Assembly: GCA_002309255.1 (NCBI GenBank)
Contig: DBXI01000023.1
Span: 223-33,522, forward strand
DNA length: 33,300 nt
DNA from: Bacteroidales bacterium UBA1216
Lineage (GTDB): Bacteria > Bacteroidota > Bacteroidia > Bacteroidales > Paludibacteraceae
Direction of reading: 5' to 3'
Position numbers and translations under genes: made by a program. Shown in pieces: positions 23,518 to 31,618 of the stretch. The first letter of the stretch is position 1, and each line of letters starts with the position of its first letter. The notes beneath the pieces were generated by a model. It did not search any database and had not been told where the DNA came from. It saw only the letters and a program-made list of their open reading frames with translations.

Positions 23518-24828
23518 TTATTCTTGTGCACGTTTGCGTGCGCACATATCCTTGGCTTCCTGCTTAGTGATGGACTTCTGGCAGTCGTTGAGTTTCGGGA
23601 TCTTCAGCACGCACTTCGGCATGATCAGGTTCGGATCCTGTGCGATGCTACGGTTGGCAATCCAGAGGTAAACCCAGCAGAACGTGTTGTTGTAGTACTT
23701 GCGAGCCAACTGGCTGAGCGATTGACCTTCTACTACTACGGCATCTGCCTTTGTCTCCCAACCCGGATAGAGCTCCAGATCGCAGCGGCCTTCCACCTTC
23801 TCTGTTACCGGTGCGGGCATCTCGATGATCTCGGTCGCCGGAGCGCCAACGGTAACGATGGTATCACGATGGATAACAACGATGGTATCGCGGTGGTAAA
23901 CAACCAATGTGTCAACAACATGCGGACGTTTGCGGCGATGCGGGTGCGACTCGTAATACTTCTCCTCCAGCACCTCAATCGAAGATACGTTCTTCACGTG
24001 GTTCTTCTTATTTGCATTGATCTTCCAGCGGAGCATGAGCTCAATGTCATACATGCCGTCGTTGTTTTTGTTCGACTTGCTAAGATAGCGGTTATCCAAG
24101 TAGTCCTTTACGTACATGCTATACTGGAAACGAGCACCCAATGCTATCTGACGCGATACGTTGAACTCCGCTATAGCACCGAACGGAACATAGAATATTG
24201 ACTCAAACTGGTCATGTGCATAGGCATCATCGCCATCCTTGACGTATTTGCCACTATCACTCTCCTTTCCCGTTTTCTCATTGATCTCACCCGTGTCGTG
24301 GAACGAAACACTGTTCTTGAACATCGTGCCGCCAAAACCGGCGAACAGACTCAAGCCGAAAATATCCTGCACCGCACGCGGAAACCAAGTGTTAACCATG
24401 TTGAATGTAACAAACACTTGACCGCTATGCATCATTCCCTTATGCACGAAGTCACCTTTGGCGACGGTGAGACCAGTTTTTCCATCTATATCCCGAAAAG
24501 CCTCGTCATTCTTCGTCCTTACTTGCGGCATAGAGAAATTATACCCCAAACCTAATCCCCAGATAGGACTGAAGTTGTACTCGAAAGTGATACCGGCTGT
24601 CGGATAACCTATATTCGAGAATCGATCAGACGGATAGTCACCATGGAAGATATTCATACCACCATGAACTGTTATCGAGAATCCTGTCGTGTTCCACGTC
24701 AGGTTATGTGTTTCCTTGAACGGATGCACCCCCATCTCGGTTGTGTCTTTCACAGCCTTATCCTGTGCCATGGCTACACCCACAGCACCGCACAAAGCAA
24801 TGGTAAGAAATAAAGATTTTACATGCAT
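23518..24828 (-). CDS. Outer-membrane barrel protein with C-terminal LysM-like domain
   Basis: A 436-residue protein with a signal peptide ending VAMAQ. Residues ~45-275 are alternating strands of a beta barrel; residues 303-330 carry a Thr/Val-rich repeat, HRDTIV at least twice; the last ~75 residues (VVVEGQSLSQLARKYYNN, then WVYLWIANR and LIMPKCVLKIPKL) look like a LysM-type peptidoglycan-binding domain. It therefore probably ties the outer membrane to the cell wall. Such two-part architecture is familiar in Bacteroidota, but I cannot give a family name. The promoter lies at 24901-24931, giving a 5' UTR of about 65 nt. The tRNA gene follows 50 bp downstream. Confidence 0.75.
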   Translation of the reverse strand: MHVKSLFLTIALCGAVGVAMAQDKAVKDTTEMGVHPFKETHNLTWNTTGFSITVHGGMNIFHGDYPSDRFSNIGYPTAGITFEYNFSPIWGLGLGYNFSMPQVRTKNDEAFRDIDGKTGLTVAKGDFVHKGMMHSGQVFVTFNMVNTWFPRAVQDIFGLSLFAGFGGTMFKNSVSFHDTGEINEKTGKESDSGKYVKDGDDAYAHDQFESIFYVPFGAIAEFNVSRQIALGARFQYSMYVKDYLDNRYLSKSNKNNDGMYDIELMLRWKINANKKNHVKNVSSIEVLEEKYYESHPHRRKRPHVVDTLVVYHRDTIVVIHRDTIVTVGAPATEIIEMPAPVTEKVEGRCDLELYPGWETKADAVVVEGQSLSQLARKYYNNTFCWVYLWIANRSIAQDPNLIMPKCVLKIPKLNDCQKSITKQEAKDMCARKRAQE

Positions 24829-24900
24829 AATAACAATCTTAGTCGCAATTTATCGTAATCGTAGCATCAAAGCTGCGAACATTTTCTCACAAATCGGCTA

Positions 24901-24931
24901 CAAAGGTACAACTTTTTTTTTAAATATGCAA
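24901..24931 (-). promoter_or_regulatory. Promoter of the barrel-LysM gene
   Basis: The minus strand has TTGCATAT (-33, from 24931), an A9 tract in a 20-bp gap, then TACCTTTG (-7, 24908-24901). Divergent to the pta promoter. Confidence 0.7.
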
Positions 24932-24979
24932 GAAAAAATGAAAAAAAAATACAAAAAAGCAAAAAAAAGTGCAAAATGT

Positions 24980-25010
24980 TTGCATTTTTGCATATTTATT
25001 TGTAACTTTG
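24980..25010 (+). promoter_or_regulatory. Promoter of pta
   Basis: TTGCATTT (-33, from 24980), 20 bp, then TAACTTTG (-7, 25003-25010). Start near 25017, about 45 nt before the ATG. Confidence 0.75.
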
Positions 25011-25061
25011 TACTCGATTAACGGAAAAATATCATTCCACGATAATTAAATCATTCAAATT

Positions 25062-26060
25062 ATGGACATATTAAAAGCAATGTACGCGCGTGCGAAGAAT
25101 AACCCGCAGCGCATTGTGTTGCCTGAGGGCGACGAACCTCGTACGCTGGAGGCAGCCAACATCATTCTGGAGCAAGGTCTTGCTAAGTTGACTCTGATCG
25201 GTGATCCCGACACCATTCGGAAGATGGCAGCTGAGAAAGGCTATCAGCACGTCGACAAGGCAACAATCTTTGATCCGCAGCGTGATCCGAAGATGGCGGA
25301 GTATGCAAACCTGCTGTTTGAACTGCGTAAAGCGAAAGGTTTGACGGAGGAGGAGGCGAAGAAGAAAGCCCAAGATCCGCTTTATCTGGGTTGCCTGATG
25401 ATCAAGGCAGGCGATGCTGACGGTGAGTTGGCAGGTGCTCGTGGCACGACAGCGGATACGATCCGTCCGGCGTTCCAGATTCTGAAAACCAAGCCGGGCT
25501 GCAAGATCGTATCGGGCGCGTTCTTGATGTTCACGCCTGCCAAACACCTGGGCGAGGACGGCTTCCTGTTGTTTGCCGACTGCGCCGTTAACCCTAATCC
25601 CAATGCCGAAGAGCTGGCACAGATAGCCGTTTCGACTGCCGAGACGGCACGCACCATCGCCGGCATCGAACCGAGAGTAGCTATGCTTTCGTTCTCCACC
25701 AAGGGCTCGGCTAAGCACGAGAATGTTGACAAGGTGACTGCTGCTCTGGCTATCGCTAAAGAGCTGGCGCCCGACCTGGAGATCGATGGTGAGCTACAAG
25801 CAGACGCCGCCCTCATACCGAGCGTAGGCGAGAAGAAAGCACCGGGCAGTAAGGTGGCTGGTCATGCCAATGTGCTGGTGTTCCCCGACCTGCAGGCCGG
25901 TAATATCGGATACAAGTTGGTAGAGCGCTTCTCCGGCGCCGATGCCGTTGGACCTATTCTGCAAGGCATTGCTGCACCGGTCAACGACCTGAGTCGCGGA
26001 TGCAAGGTGCAGGACATCGTGCAGATGGTAGTGATCACAGCCAATCAAGCAATTAAATAA
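25062..26060 (+). CDS. pta: Phosphate acetyltransferase
   Basis: Pta converts acetyl-CoA and phosphate to acetyl phosphate, the first half of the acetate pathway that yields ATP in fermenters. The 332-residue protein is the short form consisting only of the catalytic PTA/PTB domain, without the N-terminal regulatory part of enterobacterial Pta. It opens with RIVLPEGDEPRTLEAA; other typical segments are SGAFLMF, LFADCAVNPNPNAEELA, MLSFSTKGSAKHE and VLVFPDLQAGNIGYKLVER. It is followed by ackA 110 bp downstream, with a repeat-hairpin between them. Its own promoter lies at 24980-25010. Assignment is very secure. Confidence 0.96.
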   Translation: MDILKAMYARAKNNPQRIVLPEGDEPRTLEAANIILEQGLAKLTLIGDPDTIRKMAAEKGYQHVDKATIFDPQRDPKMAEYANLLFELRKAKGLTEEEAKKKAQDPLYLGCLMIKAGDADGELAGARGTTADTIRPAFQILKTKPGCKIVSGAFLMFTPAKHLGEDGFLLFADCAVNPNPNAEELAQIAVSTAETARTIAGIEPRVAMLSFSTKGSAKHENVDKVTAALAIAKELAPDLEIDGELQADAALIPSVGEKKAPGSKVAGHANVLVFPDLQAGNIGYKLVERFSGADAVGPILQGIAAPVNDLSRGCKVQDIVQMVVITANQAIK

Positions 26061-26065
26061 TCCTC

Positions 26066-26125
26066 GCCGCGCCAAGATTTGTCGTTATTACGTGATCACG
26101 TGATGACGTTATTACGAAGCGCGGC
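26066..26125. repeat. 8-bp repeat array inside a hairpin between pta and ackA
   Basis: Four phased 8-bp units from 26082 (TCGTTATT, ACGTGATC, ACGTGATG, ACGTTATT) plus ACG, containing a perfect 12-bp palindrome ACGTGATCACGT at 26090-26101. The array is framed by a 7-bp perfect inverted repeat (GCCGCGC at 26066-26072 and GCGCGGC at 26119-26125), followed by AAAAAG. It could attenuate or partly terminate between the two genes. Confidence 0.8.
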
Positions 26126-26170
26126 AAAAAGATAACAATGAATCAATTAACCCCCAAATAACAATAAACC

Positions 26171-27367
26171 ATGAAAATCTTAGTTTTGAATTGCGGTAGT
26201 TCGTCCATCAAGTATGCCTTGTACAACATGGATGACCAGAGTGTTATGACATCGGGCGGCGCAGAGCGCGTAGGCCTGGATGGTGCGTTCGTAAAGGTGA
26301 AGCTCGCTAACGGTGAGAAGAAGCAAATCATGCACGACATGCCCGAGCACACCGAGGGCGTTAAGTTCATCTTCAGCTTGCTGACTGATCCTGAGATAGG
26401 CGTTATCAAGAGCCTACAGGAGATCAATGCAGTAGGTCACCGCATGGTGCATGGCGGCGAGAAGTTCGCCAAGTCTGTAGTTATTACGCCGGAGGTGATC
26501 AAAGCGTTTGAGGAGGTCAGCGATCTTGCTCCGCTACACAACCCCGCTAACCTGAAAGGTATACGCGCCGTTGAGGAGCTGATGCCGGGTCTGCCGCAGG
26601 TAGGCGTGTTCGACACCGCTTTCCACCAGACGATGCCCGCCTATAGTTATATGTACGCCCTCCCATACGAAGTCTACGAGAAGTACGGCGTGCGCCGCTA
26701 TGGTTTCCACGGCACCTCGCACCGTTATGTCAGCGCACGCGTATGCGAGTTCCTCGGTGTCGATTACACCAAACAACGCATCATCACTTGCCACATCGGC
26801 AACGGCGGCTCGCTGGCTGCAGTCAAGAACGGCAAGTGCATGGATACCACTATGGGTCTCACTCCGCTGGAAGGCATCATGATGGGTACCCGCAGTGGTG
26901 ACGTGGACGGCGGTGCTGTTACGTTCCTCGAGAAGAAGCTCGGGCTGAGTCCTGACGAGATGTCCGACTTCCTGAATAAGAAGTCCGGCGTTGCAGGTGT
27001 GTCAGGCGTTGGCTCAGATATGCGTGACCTTGAGGCGGCTTGCGCGGCGGGCAACGAACGCGCACAACTGGCTACCGACATGTATAACTACAAGATCAAG
27101 AAGTATGTAGGTGCCTTTGCTGCTGCTATGGGTGGTGTGGATATCATCGTGTTCACAGCAGGTGTAGGTGAGAACCAGGCATCGATGCGCGCCGCTGTAT
27201 GCCGCGACATGGAGTTCATGGGCGTGAAGGTCGATGAGGCACTGAACGCTACAATCCGTGGCAAGGAGGCTGTGATCTCTACGCCTGACTCGAAGGTGAA
27301 GGTAGTGGTTATTCCCACCGACGAAGAACTGATGATCGCAAGTGACACCGCTGCATTGGTAGGATAA
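26171..27367 (+). CDS. ackA: Acetate kinase
   Basis: AckA turns acetyl phosphate and ADP into acetate and ATP, finishing the pathway begun by Pta. The 398-residue length is normal. Clear family segments: VLNCGSSSIKYALY at the start (nucleotide-binding fold), GHRMVHGGEKF near residue 92, FDTAFHQTMP near 148-157 (with catalytic Asp), YGFHGTSHRYV near 178, and the phosphate loop CHIGNGGSLAAVKNGKC near 208, quoted in part. GVGENQASMRAAVC near 330 is also standard. Every key motif is present. It lies 110 bp after pta, with the repeat-hairpin element between, so expression of the two may differ. Confidence 0.97.
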   Translation: MKILVLNCGSSSIKYALYNMDDQSVMTSGGAERVGLDGAFVKVKLANGEKKQIMHDMPEHTEGVKFIFSLLTDPEIGVIKSLQEINAVGHRMVHGGEKFAKSVVITPEVIKAFEEVSDLAPLHNPANLKGIRAVEELMPGLPQVGVFDTAFHQTMPAYSYMYALPYEVYEKYGVRRYGFHGTSHRYVSARVCEFLGVDYTKQRIITCHIGNGGSLAAVKNGKCMDTTMGLTPLEGIMMGTRSGDVDGGAVTFLEKKLGLSPDEMSDFLNKKSGVAGVSGVGSDMRDLEAACAAGNERAQLATDMYNYKIKKYVGAFAAAMGGVDIIVFTAGVGENQASMRAAVCRDMEFMGVKVDEALNATIRGKEAVISTPDSKVKVVVIPTDEELMIASDTAALVG

Positions 27368-27373
27368 GCTACG

Positions 27374-27457
27374 CGTTTCTTTCGTATTTTTCGTATCATA
27401 CGTAAACTACGAAAGTTACATGTAACAACGAACACTACGCAAACTACGTGAAACTTA
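27374..27457. repeat. 9-bp phased array between ackA and the GH13 gene
   Basis: CG dinucleotides recur at 9-bp steps: 27374, 27383, 27392, 27401, 27410, (27419 as CA), then 27429, 27438 and 27447 after a single 1-bp slip. The unit is roughly TACGNAAAC. It fills almost the whole gap, ending 5 bp before the next ATG. The same family recurs after that gene. Confidence 0.8.
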
Positions 27458-27462
27458 ACTGC

Positions 27463-29100
27463 ATGAGCAAAGTAATCATTTATCAATGCTTTCCGCGTTG
27501 GCTCACAAACTATGTGACCGCCTGTGTGCCGGGTGGTGCCAAAGCCATCAACGGCTGCGGCACGTATGCGGGCATCACGACTAAGGCGCTGAAAGGCATA
27601 TCCGAGCTTGGTGCCACGCACGTCTGGTACACAGGCGTGCTGCGCCACGCTACGGCCGAACTGAACACACCGTCGATCACCAAAGGTAAGGCAGGCAGTC
27701 CGTACGCTATAACCGACTACTACGACGTTGACCCCGACCTGGCCGTGCATGCTGACAAGCGCATGGCGGAGTTTGAGGCACTCGTGGCACGCACGCACAA
27801 GGCAGGGCTGAAGGTGATCATCGACTTTGTGCCTAACCATGTGTCGCGTGAGTACAAATCCGAGTGCCGACCGAAAGGTGTGGAGGATCTTGGAGAGCAC
27901 GACCACCCTGAGTGGGCGTTCTCGCCGCTGAACAATTTCTACTATCTGCCCGGCGAGGAGTTCAGTCCGCAGTTCGATATCCAGGGCTACCATGAGTGCC
28001 CCGCCAAAGTGACGGGCAACGACTGTTTCACGGCTCATCCGTCGGTGAACGACTGGTACGAGACAGTCAAACTCAACTACGGTGTGCACTACATGGGCGG
28101 CTGCGAGAAGCAGTTCGACCCGATTCCCGACACCTGGCGCAAGATGTGCGACATCCTGCTGTTCTGGGCGGGAAAGGGCATCGATGCGTTCCGCGTGGAT
28201 ATGGCGCACATGGTGCCCGTGGAGTTCTTCGATTGGGCGATCCACCGCGTGAAGGCTGTGTTCCCCGCGGTGCAGTTCATCGCAGAGATCTACGATCCTA
28301 ATCTGTACCGTCCGTACATCCATGCGGGGTTCGACTACCTGTACGACAAGGTGGGTATGTACGACTACCTGCGCGGTGTGACTAGCCATGACTATAGTGC
28401 CGAGGGCATCTCGCAGCAGTGGCAGGCCAATGGCGATATACTGAATCATATGCTATATTTCCTGGAGAACCACGACGAGCAGCGCATTGCTTCGGGCTTC
28501 TTCTGCGGTAGCGGCTTGGCTGCTGAGCCTGCGATGATCGTAGCCGCCACTCTGGGCACTAACCCCGTGATGATCTACTCCGGACAAGAGCTGGGCGAGA
28601 AGGCGATGGATGTGGAAGGTTTCTCCGGCATCGACGGGCGCACGACAATCTTTGACTACTGGGGCGTGAAGAGCATCCAGGCTTGGGCTAACGAGGGTAA
28701 GTTCGACGGAGCAGGGCTTGATCCTGAGCAGCGTGAACTGCGCGCGTTCTACAGCCGTCTGCTGCAGATAGCCAAAAAGAGTCCCGCCATCGGCGAAGGC
28801 AAGATGTACGACTTGGAGTACGCGCAAGGTGAAGGCTTCAACCGCCACCAGCAGTTCGCCTTCCTCAGGAAGCACCAGAAGGAAACCCTGCTCATCGTCG
28901 TGAACTTCGATGATCATGAGGTCAACGTGCCCGTCACTATACCTACCGATGCGTTCATCTACCTGCAGATGGAGGAGAAGATCAGCGTGCATGCCGAAGA
29001 CCTGCTCTCCGGCATCGTGCACGAAGGTCCGCTCATGGCAGGCACTCCGCTGCACATCACCCTGCCCGCCTGGACAGGAGCCATTCTTAAATTACATTAA
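27463..29100 (+). CDS. Cytoplasmic GH13 alpha-amylase-family enzyme
   Basis: A 545-residue glycoside hydrolase of family GH13 acting on alpha-glucans. Conserved regions: I, DFVPNH; II, GIDAFRVDMAH with the nucleophile Asp 246; III, FIAEIY with the acid/base Glu 275; IV, FLENHDEQR with the transition-state Asp 338. The catalytic triad is complete. There is no signal peptide (MSKVIIYQCF), so it acts in the cytoplasm, probably on glycogen or imported maltooligosaccharide; exact bond and substrate cannot be told. The frame opens five codons earlier at a GTG (27448) inside the repeat; I choose the ATG at 27463. It is flanked on both sides by the 9-bp repeat. It may share the ackA transcript. Confidence 0.9.
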   Translation: MSKVIIYQCFPRWLTNYVTACVPGGAKAINGCGTYAGITTKALKGISELGATHVWYTGVLRHATAELNTPSITKGKAGSPYAITDYYDVDPDLAVHADKRMAEFEALVARTHKAGLKVIIDFVPNHVSREYKSECRPKGVEDLGEHDHPEWAFSPLNNFYYLPGEEFSPQFDIQGYHECPAKVTGNDCFTAHPSVNDWYETVKLNYGVHYMGGCEKQFDPIPDTWRKMCDILLFWAGKGIDAFRVDMAHMVPVEFFDWAIHRVKAVFPAVQFIAEIYDPNLYRPYIHAGFDYLYDKVGMYDYLRGVTSHDYSAEGISQQWQANGDILNHMLYFLENHDEQRIASGFFCGSGLAAEPAMIVAATLGTNPVMIYSGQELGEKAMDVEGFSGIDGRTTIFDYWGVKSIQAWANEGKFDGAGLDPEQRELRAFYSRLLQIAKKSPAIGEGKMYDLEYAQGEGFNRHQQFAFLRKHQKETLLIVVNFDDHEVNVPVTIPTDAFIYLQMEEKISVHAEDLLSGIVHEGPLMAGTPLHITLPAWTGAILKLH

Positions 29101-29115
29101 ATGTAATGTTGTTTA

Positions 29116-29190
29116 CGTGATTTGTGTATTTTACGTTACAACGAAACTATAAAAAATACGAAAATTACGAAAACTACAAAAACTACGTGC
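29116..29190. repeat. 9-bp phased array between the GH13 gene and ubiA-like gene
   Basis: CG or its C-A/T-G variants fall at 29116, 29125, 29134, 29142, (29151), 29159, 29168, 29177 and 29186, a 9-bp period with one 8-bp step. Units near the right end are ACGAAAATT, ACGAAAACT and ACAAAAACT. It is the same family as the array at 27374, and creates a spurious N-terminal extension on the next reading frame. Confidence 0.8.
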
Positions 29191-29217
29191 AACAAAGTGG
29201 AACATTTTCGCGACTAC

Positions 29218-30171
29218 ATGACGCTTGTCCGTTGTCAGAACCTGCTGATGACGGCTATCGTATTGTTCGTTATGGAGCGATGGGTGGCAACACCCATCCT
29301 CCGTGCTGCGTACTTCGGCGAGCAGTTGCCATGGTGGCTGCTCACCCTGCTGATCATCGCTACAGTGCTGATTGCTGCCGGCGGGTACGTGATCAACGAC
29401 TACTTCGATGTCAAGATCGATGCCATCAACCGTCCCGACAAACTCATCGTGACGCGTAGCGTGAGCAAGCAGCAAGCCATGCGTCTGTTCCAGGTGCTGA
29501 CGGCGGCAGGTATCCTATGCGGACTGATAGCTGCCTGGTGCGTCAGGAGCTGGACGCTGGGAGTGATCTTCGTATTCGTGCCAGGCTTACTGTGGTTCTA
29601 CTCGGCATCGTACAAGCGCCAGCTGCTTATCGGTAATCTGATCATCGCGCTGATCGCAGCACTCAGTCCGCTGGTGATAGCAATCAGTAATGTGGCGTAC
29701 CTCAAGTTGCACTACGCTGATGTCAACGGCATCGATGTGCTCAGTTACACCTCCTTGCCGCACGATATCTACCTATGGATAGGTGGCTTTGCAACGTTTG
29801 CGTTCATCGGCACGCTCATCCGTGAGATCATCAAGGATATGCAAGATCAGATGGGCGACCGCGAGCTGGAGTGCCACTCGTTGCCTGTCGTGCTGGGTGA
29901 TCAGCCCACCAAGATCATCGTCACTGCCCTGCTCCTGCTTATGGCAGGCGCTATCGTGTGGCTCGCATGGTGGGTGATCCCTTTCCCGCAAGGCTGGCAG
30001 TCGCTGCACTCGCGTTACGTCGTGCTTGGACTGCTTATACCTATCGTCTGCGTCATCTGGCAGCTATGGGCGGCACGCATATCCTCCGACTATCGCACAG
30101 CCCAGACGGTGATGAAGTTCGTGCTGCTGATGGGTGTGCTCTATAGTTTCGTGATCAATCAGATGCTATGA
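29218..30171 (+). CDS. UbiA-type prenyltransferase (geranylgeranylglycerol-phosphate type)
   Basis: A 317-residue membrane prenyltransferase. The first Asp-rich motif is NDYFDVKIDAINRPDK at about residues 60-75 and the second, KDMQDQMGDRE, near 206-216, both needed for Mg-prenyl-diphosphate binding; between them are about eight membrane segments. The family attaches a prenyl chain to an acceptor; in this phylum homologues are usually named geranylgeranylglycerol-phosphate geranylgeranyltransferase, though the true product is not proven. The frame begins at 29122, but the first 32 residues are translated repeat, so the ATG at 29218 (MTLVRCQNLL) is preferred. Its stop overlaps the maf ATG (ATGA). 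Confidence 0.88.
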   Translation: MTLVRCQNLLMTAIVLFVMERWVATPILRAAYFGEQLPWWLLTLLIIATVLIAAGGYVINDYFDVKIDAINRPDKLIVTRSVSKQQAMRLFQVLTAAGILCGLIAAWCVRSWTLGVIFVFVPGLLWFYSASYKRQLLIGNLIIALIAALSPLVIAISNVAYLKLHYADVNGIDVLSYTSLPHDIYLWIGGFATFAFIGTLIREIIKDMQDQMGDRELECHSLPVVLGDQPTKIIVTALLLLMAGAIVWLAWWVIPFPQGWQSLHSRYVVLGLLIPIVCVIWQLWAARISSDYRTAQTVMKFVLLMGVLYSFVINQML

Positions 30172-30740
30172 ACATCATTCTCGGATCTCAGTCGCCTCGT
30201 CGCCGCGAACTATTGAGCGGTTTGGATATTCCTCATACCGATGTCAGCATTGATGCCGACGAGACCTATCCTGCTGACCTGCAGGGTGGCGAAATACCTA
30301 TATATATTTCGCGCGCAAAAGCGCTGGCGTACATGCGCACGCACACGCTCGCGCCCGACGATCTGCTTATCACCTCCGACACCATTGTCTGGCTCGACGG
30401 TCGTGTACTCGGCAAGCCACGCGACGAGGCCGAAGCCTGCGAAATGCTGCGACTGCTTAGCGGCAAGACGCATCAGGTCTTCACTGCCGTCACCTTCGCG
30501 CGTCATGATCAGATGACCACCGAGGTGGATTGCACCGATGTCACCTTCGACCCGCTTACCGAGCGGGACATCCACTACTACGTCACACACTATCACCCCT
30601 TGGACAAAGCAGGTGCCTACGGCATACAAGAGTGGATAGGTTACATCGCTGCCGGACATATCAGCGGTTCGTTCTACACCGTCATGGGCTTTCCTACGCA
30701 TCTGGTGCATCGTTACTTGAGACAGAACCATTTGGTATGA
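30168..30740 (+). CDS. maf: Maf-family nucleoside triphosphate pyrophosphatase
   Basis: Maf proteins hydrolyse non-canonical or modified nucleotides to monophosphates and were first named for septum inhibition. The 190-residue protein starts ILGSQSPRRRELL, the typical SPRR loop, followed by SDTIVWLDGRVLGKP near residue 68 with the catalytic-region Asp, and DKAGAYGIQEW near 145, all family hallmarks. The length is normal. It overlaps ubiA and prmA by 4 bp each (ATGA), so the three are translated as a coupled set. Whether it prefers dTTP/UTP or m7GTP cannot be read securely. Confidence 0.93.
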   Translation: MNIILGSQSPRRRELLSGLDIPHTDVSIDADETYPADLQGGEIPIYISRAKALAYMRTHTLAPDDLLITSDTIVWLDGRVLGKPRDEAEACEMLRLLSGKTHQVFTAVTFARHDQMTTEVDCTDVTFDPLTERDIHYYVTHYHPLDKAGAYGIQEWIGYIAAGHISGSFYTVMGFPTHLVHRYLRQNHLV

Positions 30741-31498
30741 AATACTCCGTTGCAAATATCGATTGCTCGCATCTGGCTGAGTGGCAGACGGATGTGCTGA
30801 TGCAGCAACTGGCTGAACTCGGCTTTGACTCGTTTGAGCAGAACGACTCAACTCTCCGCGCCTATATCCCCACTAATCTTCTTTCCGAAGAATCTGTCGC
30901 ATCCGTACTCGGTGAAGCCATTCTGCTGTCTATCGAGTCCTGCCCTGACGAGAACTGGAACGCAACATGGGAAGCCTCTCACGAGATCGAACAACTGCCG
31001 CTCGGCGTGCGCATCGTCCCTCATTGCGCCTTCGGTGCGGGACATCATGAGACCACCGCCATGATGATCGATGAACTCATAAACGCCGACCTCACATGCA
31101 AACGCGTCATGGACCACGGTACAGGCACAGGCGTGCTCGCTATCTTTGCTGCCAAATTGGGTGCCGACTATGTCCTTGCGGACGACATTGACGAGAATAG
31201 CGTCCGTAACGCCCGCGAGAATGCCGCTTTCAACAATGTGGAAATAGATGTCCGCATGGCTTCCTCCCTTCAATACTCACAGTTCAACTTCATCCTGGCC
31301 AATATCCACCGCAACATCCTGCTCGCGCAGATGCCCGACTTTGCACATGCTCTGACCGCAGACGGCGAACTATGGCTGTCAGGCTTCTACGAGACGGATA
31401 TCCCTGTCCTCATCGCTGCTGCCGCTGACAACGGTCTGCTACACATCCGCACACGCGCCAATGGAGAATGGCGCATGCTCGCTTTCCGCAAACCCTGA
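30737..31498 (+). CDS. prmA: Ribosomal protein L11 methyltransferase
   Basis: PrmA transfers methyl groups from S-adenosylmethionine to ribosomal protein L11. The 253-residue protein has a degenerate N-terminal substrate-binding part (residues ~1-90) and a Rossmann methyltransferase domain with motif I MDHGTGTGVLAIFAAKLGA near residues 125-143 (usually VGTGSG), the acidic ADDIDENSV loop, and ILANIHRNIL near 188, the counterpart of the ANI motif. GAGHHETT near residue 105 is the typical family motif (usually FGTGxHxTT). The ATG overlaps the maf stop; the frame extends back only as a shadow of maf. Identification is secure. Confidence 0.93.
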   Translation: MKYSVANIDCSHLAEWQTDVLMQQLAELGFDSFEQNDSTLRAYIPTNLLSEESVASVLGEAILLSIESCPDENWNATWEASHEIEQLPLGVRIVPHCAFGAGHHETTAMMIDELINADLTCKRVMDHGTGTGVLAIFAAKLGADYVLADDIDENSVRNARENAAFNNVEIDVRMASSLQYSQFNFILANIHRNILLAQMPDFAHALTADGELWLSGFYETDIPVLIAAAADNGLLHIRTRANGEWRMLAFRKP

Positions 31499-31550
31499 GT
31501 CCTTGTTCCTACAGCAACCATGCATGGCTGCACCCTTCTAACACCTCGGA

Positions 31551-31592
31551 CTGCCATTTTGTCAGTCTAAAGGGGTTTGGTACGTTCTTTGA
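31551..31592 (+). promoter_or_regulatory. Inverted repeat and sigma-54-like promoter before clpB
   Basis: CTGCCATTTTGTCAG at 31551-31565 is an imperfect inverted repeat (CTGNCA, 3 nt, TGNCAG). Eleven bases further is TTGGTACG (31577-31584), 4 bp, then TTGAA (31589-31593). This resembles the sigma-54 pattern TTGGCACG-N4-TTGCW, with exactly 10 bp between GG and GA (where GC is usual). It is not the usual TAnnTTTG type. A heat-shock regulator could bind the repeat; this is inference. Confidence 0.5.
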
Positions 31593-31618
31593 ATAGTTCA
31601 TAGTGAAGTGACCGGTCG

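Noticed and set aside
27088..28449. Long minus-strand frame of 453 codons opposite the GH13 gene.
   Set aside because: It is antisense to two clear genes (ackA end and GH13) with full catalytic motifs; its composition is that of a shadow frame.
27374..29190. The flanking 9-bp arrays as insertion-sequence or integron ends.
   Set aside because: No transposase, integrase, target duplication or terminal inverted repeat is present; the cassette idea is kept only as a hypothesis.
29122..29217. A 32-residue N-terminal extension of the UbiA-type protein.
   Set aside because: It is encoded by the 9-bp repeat, and the family's conserved start begins at the ATG at 29218.
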